Of a stretch of 64,000 bases of DNA, positions 1 to 10,990 are shown one piece after another. The position numbers were made by a program, and so were the translations under genes. This stretch comes from Malaya genurostris (Eukaryota > Arthropoda > Insecta > Diptera > Culicidae): contig NC_080571.1 in assembly GCF_030247185.1 (NCBI RefSeq), forward strand, positions 45,797,002 through 45,861,001, written 5' to 3'. Below the pieces are notes generated by a model. The model saw only the letters and a list, made by a program, of their open reading frames with translations, did no database searches and was not told where the DNA came from. Numbering within the stretch: the first letter of the stretch is position 1; every line of letters begins with the position of its first letter.

Positions 1-700
1 TAGAAAATATCTTAAAAAACCTCTTCTCAATCCACCAAGTAGTATGTAATGCTTTTCTCTTGTCGTTCAAACAGTTTTATTGATAAAACTTTTTTTTTTG
101 TTAAAATATTTCCAGACTCGAATTTGGATTGATTTTTAACAAAAAATCATTCAAACTCATCGCTTACGTTGCATATTCGAAAACATTTTTGAACCCAAAA
201 GTACCAGTAATAATATATTTGAACTGGATCATTGGTTACTTCCTGAAAAAAAAAACTGCGCTTTGTCGGTTACGTCACTTAAAACCATTATATCTCTAGA
301 ACCGGAAGTGACAGCCAATTGATGTTCAAACTTGATGCACAACCCATAAATAGCTTTCAAACGAGCCTAAGCTTGTTGAAATTGGTTCAGCCATCTCCGA
401 AAAAATTGGGTGAAATCGTTTGTCACACTTACACATTTACTGATCTCGACGAACTGATTCGAATGGTATATGGGTGTAAGAAGCTATGTTCTTCTAACAA
501 CAGTTCAAACCAACATAAGTATGAAATTGTTTTGCATCCCAAGACACTATCATCTTTCTAATCGAAATGTTATATTATGTTATGCCAAAAACGAAACGTG
601 TCAAAATCCGAAGAGGCAAAATTCAATTCAACTGTTAAAAGCACCACATTTCATGATGCAGGAGATAGAAGATTAGGTAAAAATCCATGTTTCTCTAAAT
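1..700. repeat. Dispersed mosquito-type noncoding repeat
   Basis: No gene is visible. Around 255-300 lies a phrase with GTTACGTCACTT followed by an ATTATATCTC..GAACCGG block. The same phrase recurs near 10,720, 10,895, 50,010, 50,160, 50,905 and 51,065. Around 440-465 is CTCGACGAACTGATTCGAAT, which recurs near 3,730 and, inverted, near 54,640. I recognise both as common culicid repeat phrases, but I cannot name the family. The short open frames here are chance. Confidence 0.55.
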
Positions 701-1228
701 TTTCTTCATAGTTCGCCATAAACAATTCACATAATAGCCATAAACCATTTGGTGTTCGCTCCCGGTGTAATTGTTTATAAAATTCGCCTCTGAATTCGAA
801 GTAATTTACGTCCAAGCAGAGGCGAGTTAGATTGATATAAGATTTTTGGAGAACCCTATATTTTGGGTAAAGTAGAGTTGGATATCTTGAGGTGGTTGAG
901 ATTTATATCTTCTTTGCTTAAAACAACCACTTCATTTTCCTTTATGTAGAATACAGGAATTTTCTGCAATTAACTTATCAATTATTTTTCTCTTAAATTT
1001 TGTTCCCCGAGAAAAACTTTTTTAATGGCGTCAGCTACAATAGTATTTTTTAAAAAGGGGAAAAATAACTTCATTCAGACCTCGAGGTTTAATTTAGAAG
1101 GAATTGTAAAAATGGAATGAACCGTTAACCAAAAATCTCTCTGAAATTTGCACGGGAGTTTTGGAGGTCGGTCTTTGAATTGTTTGGAACGTAAATTTTC
1201 GAACTCACACTCGTTCGCAAATTTTACA
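701..1228. other. AT-rich stretch, nothing recognised
   Basis: AT-rich DNA with no convincing open frame, RNA gene, TIR or repeat unit that I could match elsewhere in the window. Confidence 0.5.
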
Positions 1229-3345
1229 TTAGAGCAATTCCAGAAATGCTTAGCAGATCATCAGACTCGACCTTCCTCGATTTGGATGAAACTTTGCACA
1301 TAGCTTCAGTATGGCAAACCATAAGTTTTGACCCGAAGGAGAGGTCAATCCGACTCACGACTGGTTTTTAAAAAGGGCGTATGTATTTTTGCATTTCACA
1401 AAAATGGTCTTTTTCAGATCGTTGTAACTCGGAAACCGTTAATTGTACAAAAATGGCGTTCAGGAAGAAGTTGTAGGGAATCGATTGGGCACTCTTAAAA
1501 AATATACACTGCAAAAATTTTTTGATTTTTTTCTCAATAATTACAAAATAATTCGAAAAAGTTAATTAAAAAAAACAGAGTTTTAATATTTATTTGATAA
1601 TTATTAATTTAAAGCTGTTATCAAAACCTATAGATTGATGGCTATCCCATCCGTGCTTTTTGTAAAATGAAGAAGTTACAGCTAAAACAATTTACAGATA
1701 TATTCGAAATTTCAAGTTCTCGTTGAAAGATAATCATTTAAACAGTAGAACTAACGTAACTACGTCAAAACGAATAAACACATGTAGAATCAAAGAGGCA
1801 TCTTCTGAAGCATCAGTCACGGCGGAGCAGAGATGGCATTTCACTAGAGTGATACACCAGGGCGTAGGTTTCAATTAAACACTGCGGATACATTTGCTCC
1901 GCTCCACACAAAGAGGAAAGCGCACTTCTTCTCAATGTCCAGACATACAGACTTTGAGTGCGTGCTTGTGTTGAAAGAAGCTGGTGCGAGAGAATAACTT
2001 TCTCTTCGCACGAATCGCTCTCACGTGCTCTCGCCTAAATACACCCAAGTGATCACTGGCGCGTGATGGTGAGCGAACACTTCTGTGAACTTCAATTAAT
2101 AGAGAGTAGATCTGACCTTGCTATGAAAAATTTGCAAGGAAAACCGAAAATTTAACGATAAATTGTTTTATTTTGCTGATTTTGCGTGCCCACGCTTCTT
2201 CTACGCAAACCATACACCAGAGTGCTCACCGGCGTGTACACCTCTGTGAAAGTATCTGCATCCACCACAAAGAATTTATTAGCTAATGCTCTAGCACTTT
2301 GGTGCGATTCAGTGGAGGAGGTAAAAAGAAATAAACAAACGCACTCATGATGCGTGCACACTTTATACAACAGTGGTGTATAAATGTGAAAGAGAAGAGC
2401 TCTCGTTGAAGTTGTCAGTGCGAGGGGAGAAATTTTGCTTGCTCTTCGTCACACAGAGGAGATGGACATCTCTGCGGCGGAGTATTCAAGAGCACACAAC
2501 ATTGAACTCTTCAACAAGGGCATCGCAAGAATCAACGTGTCTCCGATATCAAAGAAGAAAACCCGGAATGTTATTATTATCCTCGAGAAAAATATTTGAA
2601 TTTTCATTTTTCAAAAGGCACGGAGGGGATAGCCATCAATATGTACGTTTTAATAAGGCCTTAAAATAAAAATTATCAAAAAAAAATCGAAACCCTGATT
2701 TTTTGTAATTTAATATTTTTGGTTCATTTTGAAATTATTGAGAAAAAAAAAATCAAATTTTTTTTCAGCATATTTTTTTTTTTTAGAGTGCCCTATTGAG
2801 TCCCTACAACTTCTTCCTGGACGCCATTTTTTGGACGATGAACGGTTTCCGAATTACAACGAGAAGAACTTGATCATTTCCATGCACCCGTAAACTGTTT
2901 AAGCTGTAACTTCTTAATTTTTCAAATGGCACGGATGGCATAGCCATCAATATGTAGGTTTTAATAAGGCTTTAAAATAAAAATTATCCAAAAAATCGAA
3001 ACCCTGATTTTTTTTATTTAACTTTTTCTGATTATTTAGTAATTATTGAGAAAAAAATTCAAATTTTTTTCAGTGTATAATTTTTAGAGTGCCCAATCGA
3101 TTCCCTACAACGTCTTCCTAGACGCCATTTTTGTACAATTAACGGTTTCCGAGTTACAACGATTTTCAAATTTGTGAAAAGCAAAAATACATACGCCCTT
3201 TTTAAAAATCGGTCGTGAGTCGGATTGACCTCTCCATCGGTTCAAAACTTATGGTTTGCCATACTGAAACCATGTGCAAAGTTTCATCCAAATAGGAAAA
3301 GGTCGAGTCTGATGATCTGCTAAGCATTTCTGGAATTGCTCATTA
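1229..3345. mobile_element. Fold-back element with ~450 bp inverted arms
   Basis: The left arm (about 1,229-1,710) and the right arm (about 2,910-3,345) are reverse complements at roughly 85 percent by eye. The outer ends read GAGCAATTCCAGAAATGCTT and its complement. A partial extra copy of the inner right arm lies at about 2,600-2,870, in tandem with 2,926-3,160. The centre (about 1,740-2,560) is less AT-rich and shows no transposase. This is the structure of a fold-back or long-TIR non-autonomous DNA element. I see no clear target duplication, so the outer limits are approximate. Open frames inside it have no recognisable domain. Confidence 0.6.
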
Positions 3346-4180
3346 ATCACCTTATAATTCCAGAAGCGAAAGTCGGATTCAGGCGTAATTTCAAGGTTTT
3401 TAAAAATCGGTCACGCAATATCCGAGCAGAACTTGTACGCATATTTACATTTTTTGCACACTTTACCCCATAACTCCAAAGCCGGAGATCCTATATTTGT
3501 GAATATCGGTTCAACCATCTCCGAGAATAGTTGGTGCACTTATTTTAACAAATTTGTGCACATTTTACCCCGTATTTCTGGAACCTGGAGTCGGATCCAA
3601 ATAATATTCAGGAATTTTGTATGGGACCATAAGATCATTCATTTGAATTTAAGTTTGTGAAAATCGGCCCAGCCATCACCGAGAAAAGTTAGTGCAAAAA
3701 AAAATTACGTACACACATACACTTTGCGTACTCGACGAACTGAGTCGAATGGTGAACTTCGAGAGTGTTTTGTGTTTTTCACGAGAGATAATAAAATGAA
3801 CTTTTTCTGTTCATGATTTTCCCAACACTGATGTTCAGTACGCTTGATTTACAAATCCTTGGAATTGTATTCATTGGCAAGTTAGTTAGACTTCATTATT
3901 TATAAGGTAAACTTTTCTGTGAGCTGCGTAAACCATAAACACGTAAAAATTACTATTGCAGCTACCTGGTACGAAACCGTAACTCCGGAACCAGAGCTAG
4001 GATTCGGATAAAAATCAAAATTAACTTATGAATGCTGTTCATCTTTTAGTAATAATGTATGTTTGTATACATTAGCTCAGAAATGAACAAGAGTTCTATT
4101 TCGGAGCTTTCTGGTCATTTTGAATCTCCGAAACCTAAATAAAACATTACAAACAGCCAATAAAATAAAATAATCATTTA
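3346..4180. repeat. Dispersed repeat fragments, AT-rich
   Basis: The stretch contains repeated phrases such as 'atctccgagaa..ttggtgca' and, at 3,730-3,750, CTCGACGAACTGAGTCGAAT, the same family as at 440-465 and (inverted) 54,632-54,660. From about 3,960 the phrase 'aactccggaaccagagctaggattcgga' type sequence continues this noncoding family. No gene is visible. Confidence 0.45.
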
Positions 4181-6290
4181 CCGTCTAAAAAAAAGGATGA
4201 TACTGCCCGTAGATTTAGGGTAGGAATGTTGAAAAAACCAAGAAAATTATTATTACTTAACAGACATGGAAAAGGTCAACTTTTACCAGTAATTGACAAA
4301 ATACTTTTATTTTCAAGCATATCAAACTTTGTATACAGTTCCAATAGCCGAAACTGTTCATTTTAAGCTACTTTTGATGAACTTTTAACAGTAGTTTTTC
4401 CCAAAAGTTGGAAACATGACAAGTTTTACCCTTTATTTTTTTTTTCGTTCCATGGTTTTTCAGACGAGAATTGTGACGAGATTCTTTAATTTTGTGATGT
4501 GCATGAGAACTAATTAGAAACTAAAAATAAACAGTTTTTCACAACGAACCAGACTTAAACAATAAACGTTAAACCCCCAACTCCAGATTCCGCGTATCAT
4601 ACCTTGAAAAGCAATGAATACAATCCGCAATCACAGACGCTTTCCGAGACGACATGAAACCAGTAATTATGTACCAGAAGAAAACGGAAACCACCCGAAA
4701 ACGATTTCCTCCACTCACTCACTCACTCACTTGAAACCCTCTAACGGTAAACGGTGCTAAATTTGTTTACGACCAAACAAGCTATCCGCACTTCGTTAAG
4801 ACGTACGCTAGACGGACGTTCGGCAAACTTGTATTCGGAATTTTGCCGAACGGAGAAAGGATCAACTCTCGAGCATCATCAGAATCAGAAATAATTTAAT
4901 CGACCGAACCAACAACAAAAAACAAACACAAGCCATCTTTGCATCCAGGGAAGAAGACAGTCGAAGAGATAGACAGTCGGAAGACGTAATAGTCCCTGTC
5001 CCACTTAAAATGGGATGCATTGCATAGAGAGAGGTACATACCTTGGTACGTAGTCTCGGAACGAGTCGACTGGAAAAAGCCTTTGGCGTACGATGAAAAG
5101 GCACAGCTGGGAACGATGGTCAGGTCAGGTCCGGGAGGGATGAGAGACGGGCAATGGTTGTCGGTTTAACTGGAGGAGGAGGAGGAGGAGGAGGAGGAGG
5201 AGGGCGGTTTGGATCTATAGCAAAGCGAAAGGCTATGGGCGTCTATTTGATCGAATGAAAAGTTAGTTAAACATACAATGAATAAGATATGAGGCGCATA
5301 TGGATAAAACCATCATCGGCAGGCTCCGTACCGGACGACTACTACGGTTCCGCTACGGGATGCATGGTGCATGGTTCCGTGCGTCGAACGTCACAGGAGC
5401 AGTGACGGGAAACGGTGGTCCTGGGAACAGGAGTACCCACTATGAGATTCAACCTTTGCCAGATGGTACCACCGGTGGAGGATTTGTAGTGCAAAACTTC
5501 TTCCACCATACGAACATAAGTGACTTCCGATACGATGCCAGGAGGAGGAGGAGGAGGAGACCGGGATCATCAGGATGCACACAACTATCCGATCTGCGAA
5601 CTCTGGAAAGGCACTGGAAAGCAACACAAGTGTATGTGTATGTGTAGCAGCTGCCGGGCAAGGGAAGCAGAAAATGCAAATATTATTCAAAGATTCATCC
5701 GATACGATTAAAACATTTATTGATTAGAGCTGTTGGCTTCGGCTTTGCAATCGGATCTCGTTCATCGATGAGGTGGGTGGTGAAGGAAATTGATACTTCA
5801 TATATGGCTTGGGTTTGCACACCCCCCTTTATAGTACAGACGAGAGGCTGGAGTTTGTTTCAAGTTATGTTTTTCTATCGATGTCTAATCTCTTTCGTGG
5901 TTTGCTGGAACGTACTGATGTTGGCAGCCGGCCAGCGGTTGCGGTTTCGGTAAAGTCGAATGCCGATATTCTGTATCAATATTATCCGAGAGCATCGAAG
6001 GAACTTGTTTGCATACCGCAAAATTGAGCTAACTTACCGGACTTACTGGACCTAATAGATTCAACGGTTTACGGGTTGATCGATTACTCACCTAGAAAGT
6101 AAAAGAGAAAAAAGTGAACTTTTAGTATAGATTTCGAGTGCTAGGGATTGTGGCAATAATCTCGAATGAATGAATCAATGAATGGTGTGAATCAGAAAGT
6201 TGAAACTAAGCAGAATAAGAATATTTCTAAAAAATTTTGTCGTCTACACCTTGGGCAAGAAACAAGGTGTCGTTTGTTTCATGTGTTTCA
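4181..6290. other. Low-copy block with microsatellites, no supported gene
   Basis: This block is less AT-rich than its surroundings and I found no second copy in the window. It holds a (CACT)n run at about 4,713-4,731 and a (GGA)n run at 5,172-5,203. Overlapping open frames at 5,300-5,690 exist on both strands but are low-complexity and lack domain motifs. A host intron, enhancer or intergenic segment is the simplest reading. Confidence 0.4.
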
Positions 6291-6292
6291 CA

Positions 6293-6366
6293 TGCACAGT
6301 AGTTTAATTGGTAAAACGATTTCCCCGGACAGGAGCTAGCTATGGGTTCGAGTCCCGTCACTGCGG
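6293..6366 (+). other. tRNA-like sequence (tRNA pseudogene or SINE head)
   Basis: The 74 nt segment has a box A-like TAGTTTAATTGG and a perfect box B GGTTCGAGTCC. It partly folds as a cloverleaf: the D stem GTTT/AAAC is 4 of 4, the T stem ATGGG/CCCGT is 5 of 5 with one G-T pair, the anticodon stem about 4 of 5, and the acceptor stem about 5 of 7. If the loop is placed at 6,325-6,331 the anticodon would be GGA, but position 33 would be C instead of the near-universal U. Together with the poor acceptor stem this argues for a decayed tRNA or a SINE promoter rather than a working gene. Confidence 0.45.
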
Positions 6367-6479
6367 TAGCTTTTACGCGGTTTTCATTTCATCATTGCAT
6401 TCGCATGTCATTTCTTTAATCTGTTTTTCTCCAAAGCGGCTCTACGTCCTAACAATAGTAAAACAAATCATTGAAGGTA

Positions 6480-9400
6480 TCATTTTTTGAAAAATAGTAC
6501 AAAACAAATGAAACATAAAATTTGAAATTGAAAAAGGAAAAAAGAACATGCACAGTGACAAGCAGAAAATAGTACATGAAGAATATTAATAGATAATAAA
6601 AAAAGAAAATATAAAAAATGAACAAATCGATCAAAAATAAGCGATTGAAACAAAGCATAAAAGATAAAATGCAGAAAACAGAAGATGGAAAGTAAATAAT
6701 GAAAAATTCAATTCAATGATGAAAACAAAAATTAAAGAAAAAAACAATGAAAATAGTAGCTGTATACATAGAGTAGAAAATAGTAAAAGAAAATTAAATT
6801 ATATATTAAAGATCCGAACATAACATAAACGGGATAGGAAATTACAAACAGGAAAATATAAAAGGGAAGAACTGATGGAAAAAAACGAAAACGAAAAGGA
6901 TAGTAGAAAAAGGTAATAAAATGTAGGAATAAGAAGCAACAAACAAATATAACATACTTCATACCCAACTCAAAAATGAAAGCTAGAAACAGAATTGAAT
7001 TTTTTATTGAGATACGACAATTTGAAATTTAAATAAAAATAAAAATTTCAGAGATTATCAAATACAGAAAAATTAGATTTAATATGATGAAACGAAGATA
7101 AAACGACGCATAAAAATGAAATATATATAAAAAACGGAAGATGCAGAAAACATAATTGATAATGAATTCAATGATGAAAACAAAAACTAATAAAAAACTA
7201 AACAATGAAAATAGCAGCTGTATACATAGAGTAGAAAATAGTAAAAGAAAATTAAATTATATAACTATGATCAAAACATAACAGAAACGGGATAGAAAGT
7301 CACAAATAGAATAAAAGTATGGAGAATAGAAAATTAAGATAGTAAATTAAACAGGGAAGGAAACGTAGGACTAAGAATCAAGAATAACATACTTCATATC
7401 GGAACAAAAATAAAACTAGAAAAATGATTGATTTTTTATCGAGAACCGACAATTCAAAGCTAAAATACAATAATATAAATTTGGAAAAGATGGATAAAAA
7501 TAGAACGAATAGAATTAATAAAACTGAAACACCAATTTAAAATGGTAGCAGTTAAATGTTGAAAGCAGGAATTTTATTTTTAAAGATCAATGATGAACGC
7601 TAAAAACTACAAACAGAATTGAATGTTTTATTGATAGTCGACATACAGAAACCGAAAAAGTAATAGAATTTCAAAAAAGATTATCAAAAACTGAAAAAAT
7701 TCAATTTAATAAACCAAATTGTCATTAAAAAGCATGGAACTATACAAAAAAATATTAAACTGACAATACTACAACACCAATAATTTGAAAATTTGTAGAA
7801 TAGAAGAATTGAGAAATTGAATTCTTGATATATTCAAAAGTTGAAAAACTTTTTAGTTTAAAGTTGTTGTCAAGAATTTAGAGGACATGAAAATGAAAAC
7901 AAAATCAACATACACAAAAAAATAGACAAAAGGAAATGAGAAAAGAAATTTTAAAATTGGCAACTATTTTTAAAAATAGAGGAATTGAAAAAAATGTCAT
8001 CAGAGTATGAAAAATTTACATACAGCAAATGAAACAATTTTGAAAATAAAAAATGAACAAATCGATAAGAAATAAGCGATTCTAACAAAGTAAAAACGAC
8101 GAAGCTGAAGTGTAGAAAACAGGAGATGGAAAGTAAATAATGAAAAATGAATTCAATGCTGAAAACACAAAATTACAAGTAAAAAGCAATGAAAATAGAA
8201 GCTGTATACGTAGAGTAGAAAAAAGTAAAAAGAAATTAAATTAAAGATCAGAACATAACAGAAACGGAATAGAAAATTGAAAATTAAAAAAAGTATAGAG
8301 AACAGAAAATGAAAAAAGTGAATTAAAAGGGGAAGAACTGATGGAAAAATAAGAAAACGAAAAGGATAATAGTAAAAGGGAATAAAATATAGGAATTAGA
8401 AGCAAAAAAAAACAAATGAAAAAAAGTAAATTAGAAGGGGAAGAACTGATGGAAAAATAAGAAAATGAAAAGGATAGTAGTAAAAGGGAATAAAATGTAG
8501 GAATTAGAAGCAAAAAAAAACAAATGAAAAAAATGAAGAATTAGAAGCAAAAAAAAACAAATATAACATTTCATACAAAACGCAAAGATGAAAACTAGAA
8601 ACAGAATTGAATTTTTTATTGAGAGCCGATAATTTTGAAAAAATAATACCAAATTTCAGAGATTATTAAAAACAGAAAAATTAAAGTTAATAAACAAAAC
8701 TGTCATTGAAAAGTTTAGTTTTAAACAGAAAAAATATGAAACACCAATTGAAAATGGTAACAGTTTAATATTGAAAGCAGGAGTTTTATTTTCAAGATCA
8801 ATGATAAACGTTAAAATCTAACAATAAATATGCAATTGGAATTGGACATCTGAAAAATTTGAAGGCTGAATCGTTGAAAAATTTTAAAAATTGAAAATTT
8901 TTAGAACAGAAGAATTGAATCAAGATTTTTCTTGATATATTGAGAAGTTTGAAGAGTTGAAAAACTAATAAATTGAAATGTTTTAATCAAAAAATATAAA
9001 GCAAAATAAAATGAATAAAAACTAACACTGTACAAAAATTGAACATGAGGGCATAAGAAAAGGGTAGTTAAAAATTTTAAAATTCAAAATTATTTTTGAA
9101 AATAGAGTCGACATCCTGTCGTCTGTCGACATCCTGTTGTCGACATATGTGTCGACATATGTCGTCAAAGTACAAAAAATTTACATACAACGAATAAAAC
9201 AATTTTGAAATGAGCAAAGTAATAAAATTAAGAGATTGAAACAAAGTAAAAACGATGCATAGAAGAGAAAAATATATAGAAAACCGAAGATAACATAAGA
9301 AGAAAAAATAATAGAAAACGAATTCAGTGAAGAAAACAAAAATAATATAAAACTAAACAATGAAAATAGCAACTGTATACATAAAATAAAAAATAGTAAA

Positions 9401-10612
9401 AAGGAATTGAATTATATAATAATGATCAAAACATAATAGAAACGGGACAGAAAATTGCAAATAAAGAAAGAACATGATAAACAGAAGATGACGAAAGTCA
9501 ATTAAAAAGGGAAGAGATAATGGATTAATTAACAAGCGAAAAAGGTTTGCAGAAACAGAGAAAGAATTGTAGGAAAGAGAAGTAAGAAAATATAACATAC
9601 TTAATACCAAACGTAAAAATGAAAACTAAAAACATTTCTTATTAACATATTAACGACATATTCAAATTGAAATTTCAAAAAGATGATACAAAACAGAACA
9701 ATTAGAATTGGTGAACAAAACTGTAAACGAAAAAGTATAGTTTTAAACAGAAAAAAATATATGAAATTGAAACTACTATAACACCAATTTAAAATGGTAG
9801 CAGTAAAATGTTTAAAACAGGAATTTTATTTTCAAAGATCATATAAAAAATGTTGAAAACTAACAATTCAAATGGAATTGGACATCTGTAAAAATGATGA
9901 TAAAGAATTTGAAGCTAACCGTTTGAAACAGAATCGTTAAAAAATTGAAAAATAATTTAACTCGAAAATGTGTAGAATAGAAGAATATAGAAGAGTTGAA
10001 ATCTTGATACATTGGAGAGTTCGAAAAGTTGAAAAACTTATAAACTAAAAAGTTGTGGTTAAAATATTTGAAGCAAAATGAAAATGAAAAGAAAACAACA
10101 CTATACAAAAATTGAACAAAAGGAAACAAGAAGAAATAAATAACGGGACCCAGAAAAGACTACATAAAATTTACATAGCTAATAAAACAATCTTGAAAAT
10201 AGTAAATGAGTAAATCGATAAAAATGACTGATTGAAACAAAGCAAAAACAATGCATAAAAGAAAAAAAAAAGAAAAGAAAACGAAAGATGAAAAATTGAG
10301 CGCAAAATGAAAAGATATTAACTAAATACATAGAATAGACAAAAAAAAATGAGAAAAGAGTAGTTATTTTTTAAACTGAAAATTAATTTTAGAAAATAGA
10401 GGGATTGCAACAATGTCTACAGAGTACAGAAAATTTTATTACAGCAAACAGAACAACTTTAAAAATAGAAAATAAGCAAACCGATGAAAATAAAAAAGTA
10501 AAACAAAGTAGAAACGAAGCATAGAAGAGAAAAATTCCAAAAAGAACGGAAAATGGAGAATGAAGAATAGAATTACTGAATCAAAACCAGAAAGCTACAA
10601 ATAGAAAAATTT
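6480..10612. repeat. Degenerate long tandem array, adenine/purine-rich plus strand
   Basis: About 4.1 kb whose plus strand is dominated by A and G while C is scarce. A block containing 'agctgtatacatagagtagaaaatagtaaaa'-type sequence recurs near 6,760, 7,210, 8,200, 9,370 and, weaker, 10,310. Each is preceded by a GATGAAAACAAAAA..AATGAAAATAG block and followed by GAAACGG(A/G)ATAGAAA and a 'GAATTGAATTTTTTATTGAGA' block. Repeat spacing is irregular (about 450, 990 and 1,170 bp), which suggests nested duplications. Minus-strand open frames full of F, S, L and I are products of the T-rich strand and not genes. Confidence 0.65.
9105..9167. repeat. Cluster of GTCGACAT words inside the A-rich array
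   Basis: Four GTCGACAT words occur within about 60 bp, including the palindromic phrase GTCGACATATGTGTCGACAT. This segment is GC-richer than, and unlike, the surrounding array and appears only once in the window. Confidence 0.55.
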
Positions 10613-10990
10613 AAAGTAGCCTATTTGTAGCTTCCGATTTCACTATTTTTTACGTTTCGCCTTCGACTCGTCAGTGCAGAGAACCGCTAGTTTTTAGTCA
10701 TCTTTGGGACAACGCGTTCTGTCGCTTACGTCACTTATACCAATATACCGTTTGATCCGAAAGTTTTGGCTATTTGATCTTCGCACTTGATTCACAATTT
10801 AACATTAGTTTTCCAACAAGCCTAGGTCTGTTCAAATCGGTTCAGCATTCTGTGAGAAAATTGAGCGTTAAGAAAATAACACGTTTTGTCGCTTACGTCA
10901 CTTATACCATTACATTTCCGGAATCGAAAGTGACAGTAATTTAATTGCATGGCCTTTCTATATGAGAAGGATTACATTTCTATAGAGAAA
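10613..10990. repeat. Dispersed repeat with two GCTTACGTCACTTATACC phrases
   Basis: Two copies of the phrase GTCGCTTACGTCACTTATAC lie about 177 bp apart (near 10,716 and 10,893), each followed by a CCGxAATCGAAAGT-like block. This is the same noncoding family as at 1-700 and 49.7-51.2 kb. The end near 10,960 contains the culicid-type phrase 'ctttctatatgagaagg'. Confidence 0.55.

Noticed and set aside
5300..5690. Overlapping frames of 76-115 codons on both strands
   Set aside because: Low-complexity Arg run from a GGA repeat, and conflicting frames on both strands with no domain.
6293..6366. Functional tRNA-Ser gene
   Set aside because: Box B is perfect, but the acceptor stem has two mismatches and position 33 is not T. 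Reported only as tRNA-like.
6449..10129. Minus-strand frames rich in Phe, Ser and Leu resembling membrane proteins
   Set aside because: They reflect the T-rich complement of an A-rich repeat array. Hydrophobicity here is compositional.
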